Positions 27,468 to 35,512 of a stretch of 59,942 bases of DNA are shown piece after piece. Each line of letters starts with the position of its first letter. Within the stretch, counting starts at the first letter, position 1. Position numbers and translations under genes: made by a program. Under the pieces are notes generated by a model. It was given only the letters and a program-made list of their open reading frames with translations. It was not told where the DNA came from and ran no database searches. This DNA is from Candidatus Latescibacterota bacterium (GTDB lineage Bacteria > Krumholzibacteriota > Krumholzibacteriia > LZORAL124-64-63): positions 1-59,942 of the forward strand of contig JAUSBL010000012.1 of NCBI GenBank assembly GCA_030658975.1, read 5' to 3'.

Positions 27468-27495
27468 GGTTCTCCCTCTGCGAACGATCGTTGGA

Positions 27496-27705
27496 CTAGC
27501 GGGGACCCGCGTCGCGGGTCTCCGGGACACCGGCCCTCTTGAGCATCGTGATCAGGGGGCACCAGTCCGTGAAGGCCGACTGGAGCAGGTTCAGGCCGAC
27601 GAAGGCCGTGAACCACAGCCAGTTGGGGCTGACGTAGTGGGCGAGGGCCAGGCTCAGCAGCACGAAGGCGCCGGCCACGAGCCGCAGGATCCGGTGGAGT
27701 GTCAT
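27496..27705 (-). CDS. DUF2892 (YgaP-type) inner membrane protein
   Basis: 69 aa. Two membrane helices: RILRLVAGAFVLLSLALAHY and NWLWFTAFVGLNLLQSAF, then TDWCPLITMLKRAGV. The helix-TDWCP-helix layout is that of the DUF2892 membrane domain, often joined to rhodaneses or found next to efflux and sulfur genes. GGGAGG precedes the ATG. First gene of the efflux operon; its exact function is unknown. Confidence 0.85.
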   Translation of the reverse strand: MTLHRILRLVAGAFVLLSLALAHYVSPNWLWFTAFVGLNLLQSAFTDWCPLITMLKRAGVPETRDAGPR

Positions 27706-27754
27706 GGTCGATGCCTCCCGTGTCGTGGACCATATACAATCAACTGCGAATACA

Positions 27755-27782
27755 ATTATATATTAGAATATGAGACTGTCAA
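27755..27782 (-). promoter_or_regulatory. Consensus sigma-70 promoter of the efflux operon
   Basis: Read leftward: perfect TTGACA (27782-27777), 16-nt spacer, perfect TATAAT (27760-27755). The expected start of transcription is about 43 nt before the DUF2892 ATG. A promoter this strong upstream of an efflux operon implies a repressor. Confidence 0.75.
27760..27771. promoter_or_regulatory. AT-rich palindrome in the promoter spacer
   Basis: ATATT-AG-AATAT, a perfect 5-2-5 inverted repeat lying between -35 and -10 and overlapping the first base of the -10. It is of the size and composition bound by ArsR/SmtB-family repressors; one is encoded nearby at 29022. Confidence 0.5.
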
Positions 27783-27886
27783 GCCCCGAAATCGGGAATT
27801 TGCCCCCCCCGCCGAACGGGCCTATCCTGCAGCGAATCCGGGCCGTGGGGTCCAATCCGGGATTCGTTCCGCAACTGGAGGATCGC

Positions 27887-28828
27887 ATGTCCCCCTCGTC
27901 GCAAGAGAGAACGTTGCTGGTCGCCGGGCCGCGCGGGTTCTGCGCCGGCGTCGAGCGGGCGATCGCCATCGTGGAGCAGTTGCTCCCGCTTGTCGAGGGT
28001 CCCCTGCACGTGCGCAAGGAGATCGTCCACAACCGGGCGGTGGTCGACGATTTCGTGCGTCGGGGCGTGGTCTTCGTCGAGGAGCTGGACGAGGTGCCGT
28101 CCGGCGGCGCCGTGGTCTTCAGCGCCCACGGCGTCTCGCCGGCGGTGCGCGCCGATGCCGTCCGGCGCGGCCTGCGCGTCGTGGACGCCACCTGCCCGCT
28201 GGTCACCAAGGTCCACCGCCAGGTCGAGCGCCACGCCGGCCGCGGCCGCCACATCCTGCTGATCGGCCACGCCGGCCACGACGAGGTGATCGGCACGATG
28301 GGGGAGGCGCCCGACGCCATCACCCTGGTCACGTCGGCCCGGGACGCCGAGTCGGTGGAACTGCCGGAGGACCGCGACCTCTACTACGTGACGCAGACGA
28401 CCCTGAGCGTGGACGAGACCAGCGAAATCGTCGAGATCCTGCAGCGCCGCCGGCCGGACCTGTCCGGCCCCGCCCACAGCGACATCTGTTACGCCACGCA
28501 GAACCGGCAGGACGCCGTGAAGGCGCTGCTGGCCGACGGGATCCAGCGGCTGCTGGTGGTCGGTTCGGACAACAGCAGCAACTCCCTGCGCCTGGGCGAG
28601 GTGGCGCGCCTGGCCGGCGTGCCGGCCGACCTCGTCGGCGGCGCCGCCGACCTGCCCCACGCGGAGCTGGCGTCTCTGCATCTGGTCGGATTGACCGCCG
28701 GCGCTTCGGCTCCCGAGTACCTGGTCCAGGAGATCGTCCGCTATTTCGAGACCGCCGGTTGGCGGATCCAGCCCCGTATCGTGTTGGAAGAACACGTGAA
28801 ATTCGACCTCCCGCCCGAGCTTTCCTGA
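27887..28828 (+). CDS. ispH: 4-hydroxy-3-methylbut-2-enyl diphosphate reductase
   Basis: 313 aa. Last enzyme of the non-mevalonate isoprenoid pathway, making IPP and DMAPP. The three cluster cysteines are Cys19 (GPRGFCAGVERAI), Cys103 (VDATCPLVTK) and Cys201 (SDICYATQNRQ). Also VFSAHGV and HEV-type HAGHDEVIGTMGE with the catalytic Glu region, and VGSDNSSNSLRL. ATG 27887 follows GGAGG; the frame extends 39 codons upstream into the divergent promoter region without homology. Divergent from the efflux operon. Confidence 0.96.
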   Translation: MSPSSQERTLLVAGPRGFCAGVERAIAIVEQLLPLVEGPLHVRKEIVHNRAVVDDFVRRGVVFVEELDEVPSGGAVVFSAHGVSPAVRADAVRRGLRVVDATCPLVTKVHRQVERHAGRGRHILLIGHAGHDEVIGTMGEAPDAITLVTSARDAESVELPEDRDLYYVTQTTLSVDETSEIVEILQRRRPDLSGPAHSDICYATQNRQDAVKALLADGIQRLLVVGSDNSSNSLRLGEVARLAGVPADLVGGAADLPHAELASLHLVGLTAGASAPEYLVQEIVRYFETAGWRIQPRIVLEEHVKFDLPPELS

Positions 28829-28877
28829 AACCAGATCCTTTAAGTAGACGTATATGCAGTTATGCAGTACTTTGACT

Positions 28878-28906
28878 TTGACAGTCGCAGATGAGGTCGT
28901 TAATTT
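28878..28906 (+). promoter_or_regulatory. Candidate promoter upstream of the ArsR-family gene
   Basis: Perfect TTGACA (28878-28883), 17-nt spacer, TAATTT (28901-28906, 3/6). Just upstream lie two tandem 8-mers TATGCAGT (28853-28868) and a doubled TTTGAC (28872-28883), possible regulator contacts. The leader is ~110 nt. Confidence 0.45.
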
Positions 28907-29021
28907 ATCGGCAACTTCGCGCCGCGGCCACCCAGGCCGGCGAGATCGGCGCGGCAGCCGTCATGCCGACTCCGCAGGCAGCGCCAACATCGCAGGTAGC
29001 GCCATCACCAAGGGGACGAAC

Positions 29022-29354
29022 GTGGACAAGAAGCTCTACGAAATGCAGGCCGAACTCTGCAAGACGCTCTCGAACCCGAAGCGCCTCGAGATCCTGGACA
29101 TCCTGAAGGAGGCGGGCGAGATCTGCGTCAACGAGCTGGCCGAGCGCCTCGAGATCCCCAAGGCCAACACCTCGCAGCACCTCGCCGTGCTGCGCCAGGC
29201 CGGCGTCGTCAACACGCGCAAGGACGGCATCAACGTCTACTACAGCCTGCGCTCGCAGAAGATCACCGAGGCCTGCTCCCTGACCCGCACCATCCTCGTC
29301 GAACGCCTCGAGGACCAGATGGGACTGACCAACCTCATCCGCGAACAGGAATAG
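29022..29354 (+). CDS. ArsR/SmtB-family transcriptional regulator
   Basis: 110 aa. GTG 29022 chosen because AGGGG lies ~6 nt upstream and it starts the conserved region; the frame is open to 28854, but the extra part is low-complexity. Winged helix-turn-helix: LSNPKRLEILDILKEAG, then ICVNELAERLEIPKANTSQH (recognition helix region), then QAGVVNTRKDGINVYYSL (wing). Cys at 13, 35 and 85; Cys35 sits where ArsR has its ELCVCDL metal motif, but only one Cys is present there. Likely a metal, oxidant or sulfide-responsive repressor. Its target could be the divergent-side efflux operon, as well as itself. rmuC follows after 3 bp. Confidence 0.88.
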   Translation: MDKKLYEMQAELCKTLSNPKRLEILDILKEAGEICVNELAERLEIPKANTSQHLAVLRQAGVVNTRKDGINVYYSLRSQKITEACSLTRTILVERLEDQMGLTNLIREQE

Positions 29355-29357
29355 CGC

Positions 29358-30602
29358 GTGAACGCGCTGCTCGCCGCCCTGGCCGGTCTGCTGGCGGGAG
29401 GGATCCTGGTCCACCTGCTCGCCCGGGCGCGCGAGGCCACCCTGCGCGAGAAGGCCGCGCGCCTCGCCGACGAGTTGGCCCGGCGCGACCGCGACGGCGG
29501 CGCGCAGCGCGACGCCTTCCTGGCCGTCGCCGCCGACGCGCTGCGGCTCAACAACGAGAGCTTCCTGCAGCTGGCCCGCCCGGAGCTGGAGAAGGTCGTC
29601 GCCCGGGCCTCCGGCGAGCTGGCCCAGCGCCAGCAGGCCGTCGAAGGCCTGGTCAAGCCGATCGGCGACACGCTCGCCAAGGTGACCCTCGAAATCACCC
29701 AACTGGAGAAGCAGCGGGCGACGACGCACGCCGATCTCGTGCGGCTCATCAGTACGGTCAACGACGACCAGCGCGCCCTGAAGTCCGAGACCTCCAACCT
29801 CGTGCGGGCCCTGCGCCGTCCCGAGGTGCGCGGACGCTGGGGCGAGCTGCAGCTGCGCAAGGTCGTCGAGATGGCGGGCATGCTGGACTACGTGGATTTC
29901 GTGGAGCAGGCCTCGGCCGAGGGCGAGGACGGCCGGCTGCGCCCCGACATGATCGTGCGCCTGCCCGGCGGTCAGCAGGTCGTGGTCGACGCCAAGGCGC
30001 CGCTGGACGCCTACCTCGCGGCCGTCGAGGCCGTGGACGAGGACCGCCGGCGCACGCTGCTGGCCGATCACGCCCGCCACATCCAGGACCACATGCGCAA
30101 GCTCGGGCTCAAGAACTACTGGAGCCAGTTCACGCCCTCGCCCGAGTTCGTCGTGATGTTCCTGCCGGGGGAGAACATCTTCGGCCAGGCCCTGGCGCAG
30201 GACCCGTCGCTCATCGAGAAGGGCGTCAACGAGAAGGTCATCCCCGCCTCGCCCACCACGCTGATCGCGCTGCTGCGCGCGGTGGCCTACGGCTGGAACC
30301 AGCAGAAGCTGACCGAGAGCGCGCTCGAGATCAGCGTGCTGGGCCGCGACCTCTACGGGCGGCTGCGCACGATGGCCGAGCACCTCGCGAAGCACGGCCA
30401 GCACCTCGACCGCTCGGTCGACAGCTACAACAAGTTCCTGGGCTCGCTCGAGCGCAACGTCCTGCCGCAGGCCCGCCGCTTCGAGCAGCTCGGCGCCGCC
30501 GTCGGCGAGGGCCTGCCCGAGATCCCGCCCATCGAGAAGGCGCTGCGGTTGCCGCAGGCGCCGGAGCTGACGGCTCCACTCACCGAAGACGTCTCCGATT
30601 GA
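29358..30602 (+). CDS. rmuC: DNA recombination protein RmuC
   Basis: 414 aa, GTG start 3 bp after the ArsR stop. N-terminal membrane anchor (NALLAALAGLLAGGILVHLL), a coiled-coil region (~25-130), then the RmuC nuclease-like domain: VRGRWGELQLRKVVEMAGM, RPDMIVRLPGGQQVVVDAKA with the Asp-x-Lys PD-(D/E)xK element, and EFVVMFLPGENIF. The family limits DNA inversions and sensitises to some recombination outcomes. Operon with an ArsR regulator is uncommon, so the coupling may be only positional. Confidence 0.93.
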   Translation: MNALLAALAGLLAGGILVHLLARAREATLREKAARLADELARRDRDGGAQRDAFLAVAADALRLNNESFLQLARPELEKVVARASGELAQRQQAVEGLVKPIGDTLAKVTLEITQLEKQRATTHADLVRLISTVNDDQRALKSETSNLVRALRRPEVRGRWGELQLRKVVEMAGMLDYVDFVEQASAEGEDGRLRPDMIVRLPGGQQVVVDAKAPLDAYLAAVEAVDEDRRRTLLADHARHIQDHMRKLGLKNYWSQFTPSPEFVVMFLPGENIFGQALAQDPSLIEKGVNEKVIPASPTTLIALLRAVAYGWNQQKLTESALEISVLGRDLYGRLRTMAEHLAKHGQHLDRSVDSYNKFLGSLERNVLPQARRFEQLGAAVGEGLPEIPPIEKALRLPQAPELTAPLTEDVSD

Positions 30603-30619
30603 TCAGTTCCCGGACGTGG

Positions 30620-30655
30620 AAAACCCCGACCCGGCGCGAGCCGGACCGGGGTTTT
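30620..30655. terminator. Bidirectional rho-independent terminator
   Basis: AAAACCCCG ... CGGGGTTTT with an inner CCGGC/GCCGG stem; AT ends give T tracts in both directions. Lies between convergent rmuC and the HDOD gene. Confidence 0.9.
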
Positions 30656-30671
30656 CGCGAGCGTATCGTCC

Positions 30672-31571
30672 CTACTGGATGATCTGCATGATCTCCAGCG
30701 ACTGGTTGGTCTCGTCGAGGTACTTGTCCTGCAGCCGCATCGCCCTCTCCAGCGTGATGCCCAGCTCGTTCAGCGCCCAGGGATCGACGTCGGCAGCCGC
30801 GAGGCTCGCCGGCGCGCCCATGCCGAGCATGTAGGAGAGGTGGTCCGACACGTTCACCAGGGCCACCAGGCCCGGGTAGGAGGTGCCGGAGCCCAGGCTG
30901 TGGTGGCAGTGGACGGACTCGACCAGGTTCGCCGGGAAGTTCCAGCTGCGCAGCACCGCCTTGGCGACGTTGGTGTGGTCGACGCTGAGCAGTTCGGACT
31001 CGGCGGCGATCCAGCTCTGGCCGTTGTTCAGCGCGTGGTTGCAGACCTCGTCGAAATCCTCCGTGAAGTACTTCTTCATGATCAGCTTGCCGATGTCGTG
31101 CAGCAGGCCGCCGGTGAACGTCTCCTCCTGCTGCTTGATGCCGGCCTCCTGCCCCAGGATCTTGCAGATCGTGGCGGTGCAGAGGCTGTGTCGCCAGAAG
31201 TCCTCGATCGGGAATCGGCTGTCCTCCTCCATGCCGCCGACGTAGTCGAAGACGCTGATGGCCAGCGCCGCGTTGCGCACGGTGCGGAAGCCGAGGATCA
31301 CCATCGCGCGGCTGATGGTGTTGATCTCCTGCTTGTAGCCGTAGAAGGCCGAGTTCACGAGCTTCAGGATCTTGGTGGTCAGCGCCTGGTCGCGCGAGAC
31401 GATTTCGGCGAGCTGCGGCACCGAGACCTGGGGATTGCTCATCTTGCTGAAGAGCTGCTGGTAGACGATGGGCAGGGTCGGGACTTCCTTCACGACCAGC
31501 TTGAGATCGCGCGGATGGATGGTCTTCAGGGACAGGGTCGCGGTCGACAAGTGAGGCTCCTCCTCGTTCAC
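30672..31571 (-). CDS. HDOD domain protein
   Basis: 299 aa. HDOD domain (~25-230): EVPTLPIVYQQLFSKMSNP, IVSRDQALTTKILKLVNSAF, then LLHDIGKLIMKKYF (the HD-like centre) and LLSVDHTNVAKAVLRSWNFP. HDOD proteins act in signalling, e.g. c-di-GMP or chemotaxis-linked regulation, usually without hydrolase activity. Start uncertain: GTG 31571 has GGGA too close, while TTG 31550 follows GAGGAGG with an 8-nt spacer and would give 292 aa. Monocistronic. Confidence 0.88.
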   Translation of the reverse strand: MNEEEPHLSTATLSLKTIHPRDLKLVVKEVPTLPIVYQQLFSKMSNPQVSVPQLAEIVSRDQALTTKILKLVNSAFYGYKQEINTISRAMVILGFRTVRNAALAISVFDYVGGMEEDSRFPIEDFWRHSLCTATICKILGQEAGIKQQEETFTGGLLHDIGKLIMKKYFTEDFDEVCNHALNNGQSWIAAESELLSVDHTNVAKAVLRSWNFPANLVESVHCHHSLGSGTSYPGLVALVNVSDHLSYMLGMGAPASLAAADVDPWALNELGITLERAMRLQDKYLDETNQSLEIMQIIQ

Positions 31572-31703
31572 TCCCGGATCCTTCCGTCGCGTATGCCGGT
31601 CCCCACGATCTCCTCACCGGGTCCGCGCCGCCGTGTCCGGATGTGGTGATGCTATCGACCGCCGGTCGGCGGTCTTGAGCCGAATTGCGCCCCGACCATC
31701 GAT

Positions 31704-32762
31704 TTACCCGAAGATAACAGATGGGGCGCCGGGGGGGGCGGGGCGGACCTCGCCGATGACCTCGGCGCAGAGGGCGCCCCGGGCCAGGGCGGTCGCGCGG
31801 GCCTCCTCGCAGCGCCCCGGCGGGACGGCGAAGAGCAGGCCCCCGGAGGTCTGGGGGTCGTTGACCAGGCCGATCATGTCCTCGCCGAGCGAGGGGGCGT
31901 AGCCGACGCGATCGGCGCCGTAGGCGCGGTTGGACTTGGTGCCGCCGCAGGTGAAGCCCCGGCCGCAGAGGCCGACCGCGTCGGGCAGCAGGGGGAGCGC
32001 GGCGGTGGCGATTTCGAAGCGCACGCCGGCGCCCACGGCCATCTCGGCGGCGTGGCCCGCGAGACCGAACCCGGTCACGTCGGTGCAGGCGCGCACCCCG
32101 CAGGCGTGCAGGAAGGCGCCGCAGCGGTTCAGGGCGGTCATGGCGCCGACCAGGGCCGCGTAATCCGGCCCCGCGTCGGTCAGCACGCCTTTCTTCAGGG
32201 CGGCCGCCAGCGCGCCGGTGCCCAGCGGCTTGGTCAGCACCAGCAGGTCGCCGGGGCGCGCGGCGCTGTTGCGCAGGATGCGGTCCGGATGCACGACCCC
32301 GGTCACCGCGAGCCCGAACTTCACCTCGTCGTCGCGCACGGTGTGGCCGCCGCCGACCACGACCCCCGCCTCGCGGCAGATCTCCGCGGCGCCGGCGAAG
32401 ATCCCGCCCAGCACCTCGGGCGGCAGCGCGCCTTCGGGGAAACCGCAGAGGTTCAGCGCGACCAGCGGGGTGCCGCCCATCGCGTAGACGTCGCTGAGGG
32501 AGTTGGCGGCGGCCACCGCGCCGAAGGCGCGCGGGTCGTCCAGCACCGGGGTGATGAAGTCGGCCGTGGCGACCAGGGCCTGACTGTCGTTCAGCGCGTA
32601 GACGGCGGCATCGTCCGACGTCTCGTAGCCGACCAGCAGCTCCGGACGCCGGGTGTCGGGGATGTTCGCGAGGATCGCCTCGAGGCCCGCCGGGCCGAGC
32701 TTGGCGGCTCAGCCGGCGCTCTTGGCGAAGCGGGTCAGGTAGACCTTCTCCCCGGGCAGCAT
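31704..32762 (-). CDS. selD: Selenide, water dikinase containing selenocysteine
   Basis: 352 aa if the in-frame TGA at 32711-32709 is read as selenocysteine. From ATG 32762 (GAGGGGG upstream) the frame gives MLPGEKVYLTRFAKSAG-U18-AAK21-LGPAGLEAIL and continues into the ATP-binding body: DSQALVATADFITPVLDDPR, SLSDVYAMGG, GGHTVRDDEVKFGLAVTG, TKPLGTGALAAALKK, DVTGFGLAGHA, DPQTSGGLLFAV. The U18-x-x-K21 spacing equals the catalytic Cys/Sec17 and Lys20 of E. coli SelD. Without readthrough the protein would start at Val/GTG 32546 and lack the catalytic site. It makes selenophosphate for Sec-tRNA and selenouridine. The stop of an Omp85-like gene lies 13 bp upstream, so cotranscription is likely. Confidence 0.85.
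32676..32706 (-). promoter_or_regulatory. Candidate bacterial SECIS hairpin of selD
   Basis: Starting two bases after the TGA in the mRNA: CGC, bulge CAAG, CUC, then GGCCC with a GGC loop and GGGCC, bulge UC, GAG, GCG. Eleven base pairs in three tiers, in the place where bacterial SECIS elements sit. Binding by SelB is not shown. Confidence 0.5.
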
Positions 32763-32775
32763 CTTCACCCCCTCG

Positions 32776-34041
32776 TCAGAAGTTGAAGGAATCCATGAAC
32801 TGGAACACCGCGTCGTCGTGCTCGGGGATCGCGAGCTCGAAGCGGAACTGGTGGTCCGAGATGTTGATGTGCACGCCTGCGCCCCAGCTGGCCAGGGGGT
32901 GGCGGCCGCCGCCGTCGAACCAGTTCGCGCCGACGTCGCTGAACGCGTGCAGGCCCCCGCCGATGACGCGCCCGTCGCCCGAGATGACCATCATGAACAG
33001 CGGCCAGCGGTACTCGGCGCTCAGCAGGAAGCCCTCGTCGCCCACCAGGCTGGCGTAGCCGTAGCCGCGCAGGGTCTCGGGGCCGCCCCACCAGAGCAGG
33101 TCCTCGGGCGGGACGCGCCCGTCGGCGCGCCGGCCCCACGCGCGCAGGGCGAGCACGTGGTCCCAGGGCAGCGGGGCGAAGGCCCGCAGGTCGCCGGTCA
33201 GCAGGGTGTAGTCCGGGAAGCCGTCGCCGAGATTGCGCTCAGCGATGAGCCGGTTGTAGAAGCCGCTCGTGGGGTACCACGGCTGGTTGCGGCTGTCCAG
33301 GCCCAGCGTGCCGCGCAGGATCACGCGGTGGCGCGTCGCGGCCGGCCAGGGGTCCGGCAGTTCGCCGATGTCGCTCTTTTGCAGGAAACCGTCGGTGGCC
33401 AGTTCGGCCTGCGCGAAGAGGGGCCGGCGGTAGTCCCAGCGCACGCGGCTCCCGAGCCGCCAGTGTTCGAACTTCGTGTCGCGGTGGACGAAGTCGGCGT
33501 GCTCCCAGCCGGCTTCCAGGCCCCAGGACAGGCCGTCCACGCCGAACAGCCAGGGATGCTGCCAGTCGGCGTCGTAGCCGTGGCGGGCGTACCACGTGGC
33601 CGCGAGCGAGAGCCTCTCGCCACGCCCCCGGAAGTTGATGTCGTAGACGCGGGCGCCGAGCAGCACGTCCCAGCGGCGGTCGTAATCGATGATCGGGTAG
33701 TAGCGGAGCGTCGCGTCCTCCTCGACGACCACGGTCACCGGGACGACGTCGCCACCCTCGTCGTCGTAGACAAGGTCCACGTAGGCGAACCAGCCGGTGT
33801 CCTCCAGGTGTTCCCAGGCCCGGTCCAGGACCGCGAAGTCGAAGGGGTCGCCCTCGGCGAAACCGAGCTCGTTCAGGATCAGCGCGGTCTGCGTGGAGGT
33901 GTTGCCCTCGACCGTGAGCGGCCCGAACACGGGCGCGTCCTGGGCGCGGGAGACGGCGGCGGGTCCGAGCAGTGTCAGCGCCACGCAGAGGGCCGCGCCC
34001 AGGCGCTGCGCAGAGGTCGGCGGGGAAGTGTGGGACGGCAT
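32776..34041 (-). CDS. Omp85/BamA-like outer-membrane protein (single POTRA)
   Basis: 421 aa. ATG 34041 has GGAG upstream and starts a signal peptide ending near SRAQ (residues ~1-35); the frame extends 52 codons further with no signal. A POTRA-like domain follows (VFGPLTVEGNTSTQTALILN ... LDRAWEHLEDTGWFAYVDLV), then a 12- to 16-strand barrel (PIIDYDRRWDVLLGARVYD, LRGTLGLDSRNQPWYPTSGF, GGPETLRGYGYASLVGDEGF) and a final Phe. The PETLRGY motif is the conserved RGF-like loop of the surface-antigen family. Probably a TamA/BamA-like outer-membrane component. Upstream of selD by 13 bp. Confidence 0.85.
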   Translation of the reverse strand: MPSHTSPPTSAQRLGAALCVALTLLGPAAVSRAQDAPVFGPLTVEGNTSTQTALILNELGFAEGDPFDFAVLDRAWEHLEDTGWFAYVDLVYDDEGGDVVPVTVVVEEDATLRYYPIIDYDRRWDVLLGARVYDINFRGRGERLSLAATWYARHGYDADWQHPWLFGVDGLSWGLEAGWEHADFVHRDTKFEHWRLGSRVRWDYRRPLFAQAELATDGFLQKSDIGELPDPWPAATRHRVILRGTLGLDSRNQPWYPTSGFYNRLIAERNLGDGFPDYTLLTGDLRAFAPLPWDHVLALRAWGRRADGRVPPEDLLWWGGPETLRGYGYASLVGDEGFLLSAEYRWPLFMMVISGDGRVIGGGLHAFSDVGANWFDGGGRHPLASWGAGVHINISDHQFRFELAIPEHDDAVFQFMDSFNF

Positions 34042-34168
34042 CCGTGCTCCCGCTCCGTCGGGGTTCTGGCGAGCGGCGCCGGAGCCGGCGTCGCGGAAGT
34101 GACGGAGCCCAAAGTAGCACGGAAACGAGGGCGGGAGCAAGGCGGCCTCGCGCCGGCGGCGCGTCCCG

Positions 34169-34867
34169 TCAGGCGGGCTGCGGCACGGGATCGTCACGGC
34201 CGGCGTCCATCGCCGCGACGCCGGGTCCGGGATGCAGGGCCACGCAGGCCAGACCGTAGCGGACGAGTTCCGGGTCGAGGTCGCCCGGCTGCAGTCCGGC
34301 CAGCACTTCCTGGAGCGCGAGCTGGTCGGGCGCGCCGTCGTGGCGGGCCAGGCGGAGCGCGGCGACGGTGGGCACCAGATGGCCGAGCGCCGTCCGGCAG
34401 AGGTCCGCTCCGGGCGTGCACCCGTCCCGCAGCACGGTCCGCTGCAGGCGCAGGGGATCGATGATCACAGTGTCGATGCGGCCGGCGGCCAGGGCCACCA
34501 TCGGCGCGGGGTCGCGGCGGCCCGGCAGCGGGACCGCGCCGCGCCAGTCGATCGGCAGGATCCGGTCGTCGTGGAACAGCGTGAGCAGACCGTTGCCGGG
34601 CAGGGCGCCGGGGCGCCCGTCCTCGATCCGCAGCAGGTGGCGGCCCTCGAAGTAGACGACGAGCATCTCGCCGCGCCTGACCAGCAACGCGGTCTCGCCG
34701 CGGCCGACCGTCAGCTCGAGACCGGACCCGGCCGCGAAGCCCAGGTCGAACGGCCCCTCGATGGCGCCGCCGGCGGGCCGCGACGACCAGGCGCACGGAA
34801 GCCCGCGCCTGTCGCCGGTCTCCCAGCCCGCGCGATGATCGAGGGGGTGCCCGTCGCGGTGCGCCAC
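34169..34867 (-). CDS. Uncharacterised protein A of a two-gene module
   Basis: 232 aa, GTG start 4 bp after the stop of the next upstream gene, with AAGGA ~8 nt before it inside that gene. Beta-rich N-terminal half with a vague SPFH/virion-core-like pattern (ETALLVRRGEMLVVYFEGRH, PGALPGNGLLTLFHDDRILP, IDWRGAVPL). The C-terminal half is Ala/Leu-rich helical (LRLQRTVLRDGCTPGADLC, LALQEVLAGLQPGDLDPEL). No signal peptide or membrane helix. I do not recognise the family. Gene quality is supported by GC3 pattern and coupling with its neighbour. Confidence 0.65.
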   Translation of the reverse strand: MAHRDGHPLDHRAGWETGDRRGLPCAWSSRPAGGAIEGPFDLGFAAGSGLELTVGRGETALLVRRGEMLVVYFEGRHLLRIEDGRPGALPGNGLLTLFHDDRILPIDWRGAVPLPGRRDPAPMVALAAGRIDTVIIDPLRLQRTVLRDGCTPGADLCRTALGHLVPTVAALRLARHDGAPDQLALQEVLAGLQPGDLDPELVRYGLACVALHPGPGVAAMDAGRDDPVPQPA

Positions 34868-34871
34868 GTCT

Positions 34872-35414
34872 TCAGTCCTTGCGCCGGCCGGTGAAGGGGT
34901 TCAACCCGATCTCGGACTCCCAGCCCAGGCCGAGACGGCGGTTGCGCTCCTCGGACGCCTCGGCGAAGGCCTCCAGGATCCCGCCCAGCTCCTGCGCCTG
35001 CAGCGTGAAGTCGTCGCTCGTGAGGGCGGGCTGCAGCAGCGCGTGCACGCCGCGCCAGACCTGCTCCACCAGCACCACCATCCCGGCGTCGATCCCGCCG
35101 AGTTCGGCCACGGTGCGCTCCAGCGGCCGGGCCAGCCGGATCGCGCCGCGGCGGTTCAGGTGCGTGATGAGCGCGCCGAGGTCCTCGGCCGTCTCCTCGA
35201 GGATCTCCTGCTGCTGCGGCCCGAAGGAGCGGCCGCGCATCTCCACCGCCACGAGCAGGCGCCCCGCCAGGGACTGCAGCAGCTGCGCCAGGCAGAGCCG
35301 GAAATCGCGTTCGCCGACCATGGCGGACTGCGGCCGCAGGTAGGTTTCGTAGCGGGGCAGGGCGAGCAGGAGTTTCGCCATCTGGGACGGGTTGGCGGTC
35401 GCGGCGCGGGCCAT
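34872..35414 (-). CDS. Uncharacterised helical protein B of a two-gene module
   Basis: 180 aa. ATG 35414 with CGGAG ~8 nt upstream; the open frame extends far upstream but only as an overlap of another gene. Mostly alpha-helical and soluble: MAKLLLALPRYETYLRPQSA, RDFRLCLAQLLQSLAGRLLV, FGPQQQEILEETAEDLGALI, FTLQAQELGGILEAFAEASE, ending GLNPFTGRRKD. No family recognised. The 4-bp link to gene A suggests they work together. Possibly chaperone- or regulator-like; no function can be assigned. Confidence 0.7.
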   Translation of the reverse strand: MARAATANPSQMAKLLLALPRYETYLRPQSAMVGERDFRLCLAQLLQSLAGRLLVAVEMRGRSFGPQQQEILEETAEDLGALITHLNRRGAIRLARPLERTVAELGGIDAGMVVLVEQVWRGVHALLQPALTSDDFTLQAQELGGILEAFAEASEERNRRLGLGWESEIGLNPFTGRRKD

Positions 35415-35512
35415 GGTTGTGCTCCGGGGTTGGGGCGCGCGTGGACGGCGGTGCATTGCACGTGTCATCGGCCGCCGGGCGGGCGACTTGATACGCGGTA
35501 CGGGAGGGGGGA

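Noticed and set aside
28854-29021. Extended ArsR start at 28854
   Set aside because: The extra 56 codons overlap the promoter candidate and are not winged-helix sequence; GTG 29022 has the ribosome site.
32546-32762. selD as a truncated gene beginning at GTG 32546
   Set aside because: The upstream 72 codons carry the conserved SelD N terminus and the catalytic site, so TGA as selenocysteine explains the data better than a truncated protein or a pseudogene.
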